Positions 7,054-14,914 of a DNA stretch of 24,135 nt are shown here, one piece after another; positions within the stretch are counted from its first letter, which is position 1; every line of letters starts with the position of its first letter. Below the pieces are notes generated by a model. It had not been told where the DNA came from, did no database searches, and saw nothing but the letters and a program-made list of their open reading frames with translations. The position numbers were made by a program, and so were the translations under genes. Origin of the DNA: Candidatus Saccharimonadia bacterium. GTDB taxonomy: Bacteria > Patescibacteriota > Saccharimonadia > Saccharimonadales > Saccharimonadaceae. The stretch covers positions 1 through 24,135 of the forward strand of contig JALRDS010000053.1 of assembly GCA_023259925.1 (NCBI GenBank). The letters run 5' to 3'.

Positions 7054-7725
7054 ATGTCTCAATATGTAGCGCCGCATTACTCGCACATCGTTCACGATAT
7101 TAATAGTCGCGGCGGTATCACGATATACTTTGCCAAACGAGGGCACCAGGGTGATGCATGGGAGCGTCATTTCGATACGGTTATGCCACGTAGTGGTGTG
7201 CTACTGCACGAGTTTCACACGGTAGACGCTGACAGTGCGCATCCGCTAAGCCCAGCGCATATCGGCTTACGTAGTGTTGCGGCTGATTATGACACGGTTG
7301 TGTTGCCAGCAGGGTATTACGGGTCTGTATCTAGCACAGCTGATGAGTTACCTTCGTTTCACCCAAGTGAACTACTCACCTTAATGCCAAAGAGTAAACA
7401 TCATGTTACTGAGGCTGCCCTGGAGCGCTACCAAGCGTTGCAACGTATTCGTGAGTTACGTGCTGGCGTTGGGTCGCTGGCTTGGTTGGCCGCACTGTCG
7501 GACCAGGGGAGCTTTAAAGGTAAGCCGGTCGTTTTGTGGGGACGAACTCACGGTGCAAGCTTACCCAGTGTCTATGATCGTGTGGGTATTCAATCAGTCG
7601 AGGCAATTGATCTAGATACACCGCACCGCTACAGCTATTTACAGCCACATGGGATGTCTTGGGGTGAAGATGATATTCAGAACGTATTCGCCGCAACCTA
7701 CAGGCACGCCAAAACGGTCATATAA
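7054..7725 (+). CDS. Hypothetical protein, 223 residues
   Basis: I do not recognise this family. The protein looks soluble, without signal peptide or membrane helix. It is rich in His and aromatic residues, with segments such as GGITIYFAKRGHQGDAWERHF, a helical stretch around residues 118-145 (EAALERYQALQRIRELRAG), and KPVVLWGRTHGASLPSVYDRVG, which could be a strand-loop-helix of an alpha/beta fold. It begins 2 bp after the truB stop and occupies the position where ribF lies in other truB-rpsO regions, but it lacks RibF motifs. Next come two more orphan genes before rpsO. Confidence 0.75.
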   Translation: MSQYVAPHYSHIVHDINSRGGITIYFAKRGHQGDAWERHFDTVMPRSGVLLHEFHTVDADSAHPLSPAHIGLRSVAADYDTVVLPAGYYGSVSSTADELPSFHPSELLTLMPKSKHHVTEAALERYQALQRIRELRAGVGSLAWLAALSDQGSFKGKPVVLWGRTHGASLPSVYDRVGIQSVEAIDLDTPHRYSYLQPHGMSWGEDDIQNVFAATYRHAKTVI

Positions 7726-7754
7726 TTGACTTTTTATAGTAATAGTGCTATAAT
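7726..7754 (+). promoter_or_regulatory. Near-consensus promoter for the leaderless gene at 7761
   Basis: TTGACT (7726-7731), exactly 17 nt, then TATAAT (7749-7754). The hexamer ends 6 nt before the ATG, so the start point should fall on the start codon. This is the clearest leaderless promoter in the window. Confidence 0.8.
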
Positions 7755-7760
7755 ATAATA

Positions 7761-7970
7761 ATGAATTATGAATCTCCTCAGGAGCCTTCTGCATTCAAGC
7801 GCGACGCTCAGCTACGTCGTCGTTTAGCGGGGCAGCGTATGGCGAGGTTGCTTGAAAATAAAGAGGCTAATTACGACAAGCTTGCCGATGCTCGTCGTGA
7901 AGTATGGCGCACTGAATTTATTGCACTTCAGTACGATCCTGATGACGTGCACTACAGCGCTGAAGAGTAG
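7761..7970 (+). CDS. Small hypothetical protein, 69 residues
   Basis: A short, charged, mostly helical protein (FKRDAQLRRRLAGQRMARLLENKEANYDKLADARREVWRTEFIALQYDPDDVHY). I do not recognise it. The consensus promoter placed right at its ATG and the tight link (13 bp) to the next gene support it as a real gene. No cysteines, signal peptide or membrane segment are seen. It is basic at the N-terminal half and acidic at the end; a role in nucleic-acid or protein binding is only a guess. Confidence 0.65.
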   Translation: MNYESPQEPSAFKRDAQLRRRLAGQRMARLLENKEANYDKLADARREVWRTEFIALQYDPDDVHYSAEE

Positions 7971-7983
7971 GTAGGTTACTGCT

Positions 7984-8709
7984 ATGCATGATCAGTTATT
8001 CGAAGAACCAGACAAAGAATTCTTAGAAGCTCGGAATGCACTAGCCGATGCCTGCGAAAATCCGATATACGTTCACTATGCAAATAATGTGGGTCCTTTA
8101 GAATTACATGAGGTTGATGGCACAGAGCGGAATCCACAATTAGATGAAGTGGTAGCGCGATATGGCTGGCCTGATGAGTTTGATAGGGTGATTCAGGCAC
8201 CCATGCAGCATTCTAGCGATGAAGAGTTTCTAGTGCTACTTGCAAATAGCGTGTCAATAGACCTGGGAGGGAACGTGTTTATACAAACATTACAGGCGCC
8301 CCTAATTGGGCAATTTAGCGACGTTGTTAAGGGTACTGATGTGCACGGCATGATGCCTCATGTTCACCGCGCCTATGCGGTAGCACCTGATATGTTTACG
8401 AATTTGCGCATTGTCATACATAAGACAATAGAGCGCTATCGGCATTTCCGCAGGTACGATCTAAAGGACGATCATGTGCACGTGCCATTATGTGATGATT
8501 ATAGCCAGTGTCTCGATAGTGACCCGCTACTGGCTGCCTATATGCAGCCCGAATATCAAGATGTGCAAAAAGGATTGCACATGGCGTATCAAATTATGAG
8601 CCGGCTTATAAAAGTTGATGATCCAATGAGGATAGACCTATCACCCGATAGGCATGTTAGTAGAATACTCAACGCCCATGAGGCGCTTATGGGGCACTGG
8701 GACAGTTGA
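7984..8709 (+). CDS. Hypothetical protein, 241 residues
   Basis: I do not recognise this protein. It appears cytoplasmic and acidic, and is notably His/Asp-rich (KGTDVHGMMPHVHRAYAV, DLKDDHVHVPLCDDYSQC, SPDRHVSRILNAHEAL). That is suggestive of metal binding, but no known motif is matched. A weak AGGT-type Shine-Dalgarno lies in the 13-bp gap after the 69-residue gene, and the two are probably co-transcribed from the promoter at 7726. It ends just before the rpsO promoter. Confidence 0.7.
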   Translation: MHDQLFEEPDKEFLEARNALADACENPIYVHYANNVGPLELHEVDGTERNPQLDEVVARYGWPDEFDRVIQAPMQHSSDEEFLVLLANSVSIDLGGNVFIQTLQAPLIGQFSDVVKGTDVHGMMPHVHRAYAVAPDMFTNLRIVIHKTIERYRHFRRYDLKDDHVHVPLCDDYSQCLDSDPLLAAYMQPEYQDVQKGLHMAYQIMSRLIKVDDPMRIDLSPDRHVSRILNAHEALMGHWDS

Positions 8710-8734
8710 TATATCAACACACCTCTGTTATAAT
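8706..8734 (+). promoter_or_regulatory. Promoter of rpsO, near-leaderless
   Basis: TTGATA (8706-8711), a 17-nt spacer and TATAAT (8729-8734). The hexamer ends 8 nt before the rpsO ATG, and there is no Shine-Dalgarno sequence upstream of the start. The -35 lies in the palindrome TTGATATATCAA (8706-8717). Confidence 0.75.
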
Positions 8735-8742
8735 TTGTCACT

Positions 8743-9009
8743 ATGATATCAAAGGAGAATAAATCACAGGCAATTGCTTTGACTCAGGTTTCTAAGAACG
8801 ATGTTGGTAGCCCGCAGGCACAAGTATCAATCTTAACAGCTCGTATCAAAGAGGTGACAGAGCACCTAAAGCTGAACAAGCACGACCACATGGCTCGTCG
8901 CGGATTGATTCAGATGGTAGGACGGCGAAAGCGCCTATTGAAGTATCTCGAGCGAAAAGACTTTAATGCCTATAAGGCAGTTGTCGCAGCACTAAAACTC
9001 CGCAAATAA
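8743..9009 (+). CDS. rpsO: 30S ribosomal protein S15
   Basis: An 88-residue S15, which binds 16S rRNA helix 22 and the central domain. Diagnostic pieces are DVGSPQAQVSILTARIKEVTEHLKLNKHDHMARRGLIQMVGRRKRLLKYLERKD. The ATG at 8743 gives the right distance (about 22 residues) to the GSP motif, so the start is firm even though no Shine-Dalgarno sequence precedes it. An AAAGGAG lies inside the coding sequence at codons 3-5, with no suitable start after it. It has its own promoter and terminator and is separated from pnp, its usual neighbour, by about 2.9 kb. Confidence 0.96.
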   Translation: MISKENKSQAIALTQVSKNDVGSPQAQVSILTARIKEVTEHLKLNKHDHMARRGLIQMVGRRKRLLKYLERKDFNAYKAVVAALKLRK

Positions 9010-9021
9010 TGCGGAGTTTTT
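8995..9021 (+). terminator. Rho-independent terminator of rpsO, overlapping the stop codon
   Basis: AAACTCCGCA (8995-9004) and TGCGGAGTTT (9010-9019) form a perfect 10-bp stem with a 5-nt loop, followed by a T run. The rpsO stop TAA sits in the loop. Confidence 0.9.
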
Positions 9022-9035
9022 CTTTACTACCATAG

Positions 9036-9044
9036 TGGTACAAT
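9036..9044 (+). promoter_or_regulatory. Extended -10 promoter of the ABC exporter operon, leaderless
   Basis: TGG followed by TACAAT, ending 6 nt before the ATG at 9051. No good -35 is seen and there is no Shine-Dalgarno sequence. Confidence 0.6.
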
Positions 9045-9050
9045 GGGGTT

Positions 9051-9962
9051 ATGAGTCGCCCGAAGCCAGCTATACGTTTACGAGGTGTGACCAAGCAATT
9101 TGGGTCATTTATAGCGGCGAGCGACATTACTTTTACAGTACCCAGTGGCCAGATAGTTGGATTCGTAGGGGCAAATGGTGCCGGCAAAACAACTACCATT
9201 AGCATGCTACTGGGGTTTATTTCAGCAACAGAAGGAGTGGTTGAGATATTCGGTAGGCCTATGCAGCCATCGAATGCACACGCATCGCACCAGGCAATTG
9301 GTTACGCATCAGGCGACATGGAGTTGCCGGGTCAATTGACAGGCGCTCAATATTTAGCCTTTGTTCGAGCGCAGCGCGGCAATGTGAGCGACGAGCAGCT
9401 CGATGCGGTGGTCTCGTCACTTAAGCCTCAGCTGGATAAAAAAATTCATACACTTTCACGCGGCAACAAACAAAAAATAGCTCTTGCTGCAGCATTTTTA
9501 GGCGGGCCAGACTTAATTGTTCTTGATGAGCCAACCAGTGGGCTAGACCCTGTAATGCAAGATGTCTTTTTGGACATGGTACGAGCCCATAAGCAGGCGG
9601 GTAAAACAGTGTTTATGTCCTCACATTATTTGCAAGAAGTAATGGATGTGTGCGATAGGGTAATGCTGATGAGCCACGGCACGGTGGTAGAGGATGTACT
9701 TACTAGCGAGTTGCAGGAACTCGGCGGTAAGCATATCCAGGTAGCAACAGGCTACAAGCCAACAAAACCACCTAAAGGAGCAGAGTCTGTCGAGCGCACC
9801 TATGAGAATGGTGAAGCGAGGCTTAGCTTTGTGTATAAGGGTGATATGGGCCAACTTCAGCGTTGGATTGCAGCCCTTAAGCAGCTTAATGATATTGAGG
9901 TGAGTGAGTATAACTTAGAGGGTGCATTTAAGTCACTCTACGAGAGTGAGGATACCCAATGA
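9051..9962 (+). CDS. ABC transporter ATP-binding protein (ABC-2 exporter type)
   Basis: A 303-residue ATPase of the CcmA/DrrA type that powers an ABC-2 exporter. Walker A is GANGAGKTT (40-48), the signature is LSRGNKQK (135-142), Walker B is LIVLDEP (155-161) followed by TSGLDP, and the H-loop is SSH (His192). LSRGN in place of LSGGQ is common in this subfamily. The C-terminal 80 residues are a typical variable regulatory extension. It overlaps the permease gene by 4 bp, and the two form an operon. Substrate unknown; such pairs export lipids, antibiotics or peptides, or act in self-protection. Confidence 0.95.
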   Translation: MSRPKPAIRLRGVTKQFGSFIAASDITFTVPSGQIVGFVGANGAGKTTTISMLLGFISATEGVVEIFGRPMQPSNAHASHQAIGYASGDMELPGQLTGAQYLAFVRAQRGNVSDEQLDAVVSSLKPQLDKKIHTLSRGNKQKIALAAAFLGGPDLIVLDEPTSGLDPVMQDVFLDMVRAHKQAGKTVFMSSHYLQEVMDVCDRVMLMSHGTVVEDVLTSELQELGGKHIQVATGYKPTKPPKGAESVERTYENGEARLSFVYKGDMGQLQRWIAALKQLNDIEVSEYNLEGAFKSLYESEDTQ

Positions 9963-10756
9963 TACGTTCTGTTTTTGCTAAAACACTCTATGATAAACGC
10001 GGTTTTATAGCTGGTTGGTCGCTTGCTCTTGCTGGTTTTGCAGCGTTGTTAGTGGTGTTTTACCCAGCTATGCGTCAGGATGGTGCCCTTGATGAACTGG
10101 CAAAAACAATGCCACCGGCTTTTCAGGGCTTAGTCGGAAATCTGGCAGATCTAAGCCAATTTGATACCTATATCGCATCGCAGTTGTTTGATATACGACT
10201 GCCGCTACTAGCCGGCATTATGGCACTTATTTTAGGGTTAGGCTTGTCGGTTAGTGATGAAGAACGGGGTGAATTACGAACTTTGCTAAGCCTGCCAATT
10301 AGTCGAACGAAACTATTTATACAGCGATGGCTCGCAATGGTAACAATTCTTCTTCTTACAATAATCGGCTTGCTAATCGGTATGTATGCGAGTATGCCGT
10401 TTGTTGATGGGGCTACAATTGAGCCAGATGTACTTATTAGGCTAGTAGGCATGACTGGGCTGATGATGGTGGCGTTTGGCACGATTCCATTTGCAGTTGG
10501 CATAGCCTCAGGCAAACGCGCTTTGGCCACAGCTGTAGGCATCGGCGTAGTAATGGGTAGTTTTATCCTCTCTACGTTTGGCAGCGCGGTAGATTGGTTG
10601 CAGGACTTTGAAACGTTCTCGTTGCTTCATTATTTCCCTGCAGTAGATATAGTCAAAACTGGCATTTCAATGGGTGATGTGTATGCACTGACAGGTGTCA
10701 CCACGGTGCTATTACTGATAGCGCTTCTACTGTTTCGCAGACGCGATGTTGCCTAG
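9959..10756 (+). CDS. ABC-2 type transporter permease
   Basis: A 265-residue membrane protein with about six hydrophobic segments (near residues 18-36, 77-98, 122-146, 158-178, 184-205 and 240-258). It has the cytoplasmic coupling region EERGELRTLLSLPISRTKLFIQRWLA between the second and third helices, which is characteristic of ABC-2 permeases. The last residues (FRRRDVA) match the usual basic end. Its ATG overlaps the ATPase stop, so the two should be made in a fixed ratio and form the exporter as a dimer of each. No substrate can be assigned. Confidence 0.93.
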   Translation: MIRSVFAKTLYDKRGFIAGWSLALAGFAALLVVFYPAMRQDGALDELAKTMPPAFQGLVGNLADLSQFDTYIASQLFDIRLPLLAGIMALILGLGLSVSDEERGELRTLLSLPISRTKLFIQRWLAMVTILLLTIIGLLIGMYASMPFVDGATIEPDVLIRLVGMTGLMMVAFGTIPFAVGIASGKRALATAVGIGVVMGSFILSTFGSAVDWLQDFETFSLLHYFPAVDIVKTGISMGDVYALTGVTTVLLLIALLLFRRRDVA

Positions 10757-10759
10757 TTA

Positions 10760-10788
10760 TTGTATGAGTGCACTTAAGCGGGTACACT
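10760..10788 (+). promoter_or_regulatory. Promoter of the pilin gene at 10799
   Basis: TTGTAT (10760-10765), a 17-nt spacer and TACACT (10783-10788). The hexamer ends 10 nt before the ATG, leaving a leader of only about 3 nt and no Shine-Dalgarno sequence. Confidence 0.55.
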
Positions 10789-10798
10789 AAAAATAGTT

Positions 10799-11251
10799 AT
10801 GCTTAAAAGAAGTTGGCAAGCAGGATTCACTATTGTTGAACTACTCATCGTTATTGTGGTAATTGCTATTTTGGCGTCAATCTCGGTGGTTGCCTATAAC
10901 GGTATTCAAGACCGGTCACGGGCTGCAAAAGCAAATAGCGATTTAGCAACACTAAGAAAGGCGATTGAACTCGCTCGTATATCTCAGAACAGAACACTTT
11001 TACAGATTACCGGCAGCACCTGTACGCGCTGTGCGAGCAATCAGCCGGCAACGTACTACAATACGCTTACCTTAATCGGCAACGCCGCGAACACAAATCT
11101 TGATGCATTACGTGCTGGTGATCCGTGGGGCAACTTATATCAAATCGATGAGAACGAAGGCGAGAATGGGAATTGTGCTCGCGATACAATTACGGTAACA
11201 CCTGGTCGTTCTGATGTGCCGACGATACAAATACCCACGTATGCCTGCTAA
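10799..11251 (+). CDS. Type IV prepilin-like protein, 150 residues
   Basis: The basic leader MLKRSWQAG ends in Gly9, and cleavage before Phe10 gives the canonical FTIVE with Glu at +5. The helix LLIVIVVIAILASISVVAYNGIQ matches the other pilins in the window. The C-terminal part is small and has four cysteines (CTRC near residues 78-81, then the Cys in GNCARD and the terminal TYAC), consistent with two disulfides. GDPWGNLYQIDENEG resembles the DPWG-x-Y segment of GspG/type II pseudopilins. Expected location is the inner membrane before assembly into a pilus. It is a minor pilin or subunit of unknown role, on its own near-leaderless promoter. Confidence 0.88.
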   Translation: MLKRSWQAGFTIVELLIVIVVIAILASISVVAYNGIQDRSRAAKANSDLATLRKAIELARISQNRTLLQITGSTCTRCASNQPATYYNTLTLIGNAANTNLDALRAGDPWGNLYQIDENEGENGNCARDTITVTPGRSDVPTIQIPTYAC

Positions 11252-11270
11252 CAAACGCCGCTAATTGGTG

Positions 11271-11279
11271 TGCTACCAT
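11271..11279 (+). promoter_or_regulatory. Extended -10 promoter of the pilin gene at 11286, leaderless
   Basis: TGC followed by TACCAT, ending 6 nt before the ATG; no -35 and no Shine-Dalgarno sequence. The hexamer is a weaker match than the others. Confidence 0.45.
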
Positions 11280-11285
11280 TGATGT

Positions 11286-11828
11286 ATGCGTATAAGCGTA
11301 AGAGGATTTACTATAGTTGAGCTGCTTATAGTAATCGTTGTGATTGCTATTTTGGCTGCGATTTCGATAGTTGCTTATAACGGTATTCAAACTCGAACAA
11401 AAAATACTCAAACTACCTCGGCGGTGGAAAAGTATGTAAAACTTGTACAGTTGTATAAAGTTGATAATGGCACCCATCCTGATGCAACGGCGTGTATCGG
11501 GACTGGCTATCCAGGAGGAAAGTGTCGCACTGAAAACCCCTATGTCGAAAACGGCAACAACTTGAATAGTGTATTGCTGGCTCCGTATAATAGAGGTGCT
11601 TTTCCATCAGCCGACACAACGGTAACCGCGAATTACTACGGCGATGGCTCACTGTACATCACAGGTGCATTTTATACATTTCAAAATCCTAGCTACAACT
11701 CAAACGGGGGTGGCATTGGCCTGATCATGATTGGTGGCCAACCATGCCCTGCTATAGGCGGCACTACTATGGGAGCTAATAATGTTGGTGCAGACGGCCA
11801 TCGCCTGTGTCGGTATGCAATCAACTAA
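11286..11828 (+). CDS. Type IV prepilin-like protein, 180 residues
   Basis: MRISVRG is the leader, with processing expected before Phe8; Glu at +5 is present. The shared helix ends in IVAYNGIQTRTKN. The C-terminal domain differs from all other pilins here. It has four cysteines (CIG, KCR, PCP, LCR) and Gly/Asn/Tyr-rich loops such as YYGDGSLYITGAFYTFQNPSYNSNGGGIG. The KYVKLVQLYKVDNGTHPD segment is the usual pilin alpha1-C/loop region (compare QMYYAENGVYPD in the pilin at 23588). It is transcribed separately from its neighbour 34 bp upstream, judging by a -10 at its ATG. Confidence 0.88.
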   Translation: MRISVRGFTIVELLIVIVVIAILAAISIVAYNGIQTRTKNTQTTSAVEKYVKLVQLYKVDNGTHPDATACIGTGYPGGKCRTENPYVENGNNLNSVLLAPYNRGAFPSADTTVTANYYGDGSLYITGAFYTFQNPSYNSNGGGIGLIMIGGQPCPAIGGTTMGANNVGADGHRLCRYAIN

Positions 11829-11849
11829 GCACATCTTGCCCTGGTACGG

Positions 11850-11953
11850 TATAATGAAAGAGTAAACCCGGCGGAAGGTGATAGATAGACGCGCTGACCA
11901 TGCAGTAAGTTTGTCTACCTGTTACTCTCCGCTACCAAGAAGGAGGCTCTATT
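11850..11953 (+). promoter_or_regulatory. Promoter and structured 5' leader of pnp
   Basis: TATAAT at 11850-11855 predicts a start near 11862 and a leader of about 92 nt; no convincing -35 is seen. The leader can fold: GCGGA (11871-11875) pairs with TCCGC (11928-11932), AGGT (11876-11879) with ACCT (11917-11920), and AGAC (11887-11890) with GTCT (11913-11916), all nested. A strong Shine-Dalgarno AAGGAGG (11940-11946) lies 7 nt before the ATG. Confidence 0.55.
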
Positions 11954-14068
11954 ATGAGTACTATTAACCCCAACGGAAAAGAAATTATTTCCGTTACTAC
12001 TGAGCTGTGCGGTAAGCCACTTACTCTTGAAGTCAACCGTGTTGGTTTCCGCACCACTGCTAGCGTATTGGTGAAATACGGCGAAACCGTGGTACTCGGT
12101 ACTACTCAGGTTGGCACGCGCCCAATTCAACTCGACTACTTCCCACTAAGTGTCGACTACGAAGAAAAAATGTATGCAGCTGGTAAGATTTCTGGCTCAC
12201 GATTTATTAAGCGTGAAGGTCGCCCGAGTGACGAAGCAATTTTGATCGGACGTATCATCGACCGTCCAATCCGTCCGCTATTTCCAAAAGGTTACCGTGC
12301 TGAGGTGCAGGTAGTGGCGAGCGTGCTATCGATGGACCCAACCTTCCGCCCAGACATGGTGGGTATGATTGCTGCCAGCTCCGCGCTGTCAATTAGCGGC
12401 GCGCCGTTTGACGGCCCAGTTGCGGGCCTACGTGTTGGTCGGGTAAACGGTGAATTTAAAGCATTCCTAACACCTGAAGAGCGCGAACAGAGCGACTTAG
12501 ACCTAGTTGTAGCAGGTATTGAGAGTGGCGTTGTGATGGTGGAAGCCGGTGCAAATGAGGTTGACGAAAATATTGTAATCGACGCCATTGCGTGGGCACA
12601 TGAAGCTATGCAGCCAGCGATTGCATTGCAAAAAGAACTGGCTGAAAAAGTTGCCAAAGAAGCGATTGCCTACGAGCTTGTACTTCCAAACGAAGAGATT
12701 CAAGCAGTAGTTGATGAATGGGCACACGAAAAACTTGGCGAAAAACTTCACCACCCATACCCAGAGCGAAACGAAATGATTAATGAGCTACGCTGGGCAT
12801 TCCACGAGCAAATGGCAGAAAAAATTGGCGAGGACTACGCTGAACTACGCGATGAGTACGATGAGGCGTTCACGATGGCACTACACAAAGATGTGCGTCG
12901 CGGCATTGTAGAAAGCCAAACTAGGCCTGATGGTCGTGGACTCACCGAAATTCGACAGCTTAGTTCCGAAGTAGGTATTCTGCCACGTGCCCACGGTTCA
13001 AGCCTGTTCACTCGTGGCGTAACGCAAGGGATGAACGTAGTTACGTTGGCGCCGCTAAGCTATTCACAGGTTGTTGATACGATGGAAGTTACCGACGGTG
13101 AACGCCGCTATATGCATCACTATAACGCTCCAGGCTATACAGTGGGCGAAGTTCGTCGCCTTGGTAGTCCGGGTCGCCGAGAAATCGGTCACGGCTACTT
13201 GGCTGAGCGTGCTGTGCTACCAGTGCTGCCAACTGAAGAAGAGTTCCCGTATGCTATTCGAAGCGTGACTGAGATTATGAGCCAGAATGGGTCTACTAGT
13301 ATGGCGGCTACATGTAGTTCAGTGCTTGCACTTATGGATGCCGGTGTGCCACTTAAGCGCCCAGTAGCGGGTATTGCGATGGGGCTGATGATGGACGGCG
13401 ACACGCCATATGTTCTGAGTGACATTGCAGATGCTGAAGACTTTGCTGGTGATATGGACTTTAAAGTAACTGGCACCGAAAAAGGTATTACCGCTGTGCA
13501 AATGGACATGAAGCTACACGGACTACCGGTAGAAGTACTTGCTGCTGCAATTCGTGCCAGCACACCAGGTCGTATGCATATTTTAGAGCACATGCTTACA
13601 ACGCTCGCAGCACCAAAACCTGGCCTCAGCCCGTATGCACCACGGATTGAAAAGATTAAGATTAACCCAGAAAAAATTGGTGCAGTCATTGGTAAGGGCG
13701 GTGAGGTAATCAACAAGATTACTGCAGAAACTGGTGCAGAAATCGATATTAAGGACGACGGTTTAATTACTGTTGCGAGCCCGGACGGCGCATCGATTGA
13801 AAAGGCACTCAATTGGATTAAAAGCCTAACTGAAGAACCAGAAGTTGGCCGTATTTACGAAGGTAAAGTAGTAAGTATTAAAGACTTCGGCGCATTTGTG
13901 AATATTATGCCGGGTACTGACGGAATGGTGCATATCTCACAGTTAAGCGATAAGCGGGTAGAGAAGGTAACAGATGTACTTAGTGAGGGGCAAACCGTTA
14001 AGGTAAAGCTAACTGGTATTGATGAACGCGGACGTTTAAGTCTGAGCATTAAGGACGTTGAAAACTAG
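11954..14068 (+). CDS. pnp: Polyribonucleotide nucleotidyltransferase (PNPase)
   Basis: A 704-residue 3'-5' phosphorolytic exoribonuclease, of normal length. Two RNase PH domains are seen (about 1-145 and 320-545), with GRPSDEAILIGRIIDRPIRPLF in the first and RPDGRGLTEIR, LFTRGVTQ, SNGSTSMA-like NGSTSMAATCSS and AIAMGL-like GIAMGLMMDG in the second. They are joined by a helical linker. The KH domain (about 570-620) has KIGAVIGKGGEVINKI, and the S1 domain (about 630-702) has GKVVSIKDFGAFVNIMPGTDGMVHISQL. It forms a trimer that degrades mRNA. In many bacteria it directly follows rpsO. Here it has its own promoter and a long leader, in line with the autoregulated pnp leaders known elsewhere. Confidence 0.98.
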   Translation: MSTINPNGKEIISVTTELCGKPLTLEVNRVGFRTTASVLVKYGETVVLGTTQVGTRPIQLDYFPLSVDYEEKMYAAGKISGSRFIKREGRPSDEAILIGRIIDRPIRPLFPKGYRAEVQVVASVLSMDPTFRPDMVGMIAASSALSISGAPFDGPVAGLRVGRVNGEFKAFLTPEEREQSDLDLVVAGIESGVVMVEAGANEVDENIVIDAIAWAHEAMQPAIALQKELAEKVAKEAIAYELVLPNEEIQAVVDEWAHEKLGEKLHHPYPERNEMINELRWAFHEQMAEKIGEDYAELRDEYDEAFTMALHKDVRRGIVESQTRPDGRGLTEIRQLSSEVGILPRAHGSSLFTRGVTQGMNVVTLAPLSYSQVVDTMEVTDGERRYMHHYNAPGYTVGEVRRLGSPGRREIGHGYLAERAVLPVLPTEEEFPYAIRSVTEIMSQNGSTSMAATCSSVLALMDAGVPLKRPVAGIAMGLMMDGDTPYVLSDIADAEDFAGDMDFKVTGTEKGITAVQMDMKLHGLPVEVLAAAIRASTPGRMHILEHMLTTLAAPKPGLSPYAPRIEKIKINPEKIGAVIGKGGEVINKITAETGAEIDIKDDGLITVASPDGASIEKALNWIKSLTEEPEVGRIYEGKVVSIKDFGAFVNIMPGTDGMVHISQLSDKRVEKVTDVLSEGQTVKVKLTGIDERGRLSLSIKDVEN

Positions 14069-14091
14069 TAACGAAATCGTAAGGAGGCGTG

Positions 14092-14877
14092 ATGCGTAAG
14101 GTGTTAATTGGAGCTGCAGCGCTGATAGTAACGGGTGGAATTAGCTATGGTATATGGATGGCATTCTTTGCGCCGCCATCCAGTACTGACTATAAGAACG
14201 CAGCTAGGCACGTTGAAGCAATCTCTGACATATCGCCTTCTGAGGCGCTTGAGGAATATCAGGCGGCAGCCACTACGGCGATAAAAGAGGGGAAAACTCA
14301 AGAAGAGCTACAGGCAGCAATTACTCAACAAAAACAAGCTACCGAGGCGGCTTTAGCAAAACGGCAAGAATACGCGGATAAGATAGCTGCCAGCCGCGTA
14401 ATGCGTGATGATGAGGTGAAGAAAGTAGCTGATGTGTACTTTGCTACCGAAAAAACCTACGCCAAGTATATACGTGATGATATAGCTGCCTATCCATACT
14501 TCTTATCTTCTCTATATACGTGTAAGAAAACTTTTGATATAGCTAGCGAAACAAGTATAAAGGGATACGCCGAGGTTCATAAAAAAGCCAGTGTCGACTG
14601 TTTGTACGATTTAAATAAGTTAACCAGTAGCCCAATAACACCGTTCGCCGACTACGCAATCGAATTTAAACGTATTGTTAATGGTCGTCAGAAGATATTT
14701 GATGATATTGCAGCAGGCAAAACTTCATACATCGACTCTCTTGAAAAGATTAAAGCTCTGGCTGAAGCGTCTCGTGAGAACAACCCGGTTGCTGGATATC
14801 AAAAATATATTGAAGACAACAGCTTTAAAGGCAATGAATTAAAAGATATTTATGTTCTTTTAGAGAAGAAGGGCTAA
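14092..14877 (+). CDS. Membrane-anchored helical protein, unknown function
   Basis: A 261-residue protein. Residues 3-24 form a single N-terminal hydrophobic anchor (VLIGAAALIVTGGISYGIWMAFF) without lipobox or obvious cleavage site, so the rest should face outside. The remainder is charged and helix-rich (EALEEYQAAATTAIKEGKTQEELQAAITQQKQ, EAALAKRQEYADKIAAS), likely a coiled coil followed by a helical bundle. The two cysteines, YTCKK and VDCLY, lie about 29 residues apart and could pair. The ATG at 14092 is chosen because AAGGAGG lies 4 nt upstream; the GTG one codon before is too close to it. It follows pnp by 23 bp and is probably co-transcribed. I do not recognise the family. Confidence 0.75.
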   Translation: MRKVLIGAAALIVTGGISYGIWMAFFAPPSSTDYKNAARHVEAISDISPSEALEEYQAAATTAIKEGKTQEELQAAITQQKQATEAALAKRQEYADKIAASRVMRDDEVKKVADVYFATEKTYAKYIRDDIAAYPYFLSSLYTCKKTFDIASETSIKGYAEVHKKASVDCLYDLNKLTSSPITPFADYAIEFKRIVNGRQKIFDDIAAGKTSYIDSLEKIKALAEASRENNPVAGYQKYIEDNSFKGNELKDIYVLLEKKG

Positions 14878-14893
14878 AGAAGCATAGCTTCTT
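14877..14893 (+). other. Small perfect hairpin after the gene at 14092
   Basis: AAGAAGC (14877-14883) and GCTTCTT (14887-14893) form a 7-bp stem with a 3-nt loop directly after the stop codon. There is no T run, so it is not a convincing terminator. It could be a weak pause or an mRNA 3'-end stabiliser. Confidence 0.35.
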
Positions 14894-14914
14894 GTAACGA
14901 GGTAGGTACTTGCT

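Noticed and set aside
7054..7725. Degenerate RibF/RibC at the expected site after truB
   Set aside because: None of the RibF nucleotidyltransferase or kinase motifs is visible; only position suggests it.
11859..11928. Pairing of AGAGTAA (11859-11865) with TTACTCT (11922-11928) in the pnp leader
   Set aside because: The predicted transcription start near 11862 would leave half of the first arm out of the RNA.
13195..13812. 205-residue open frame on the minus strand inside pnp
   Set aside because: It is the antisense shadow of the conserved PNPase domains, Ser/Ile-rich, without family features or its own start signals.
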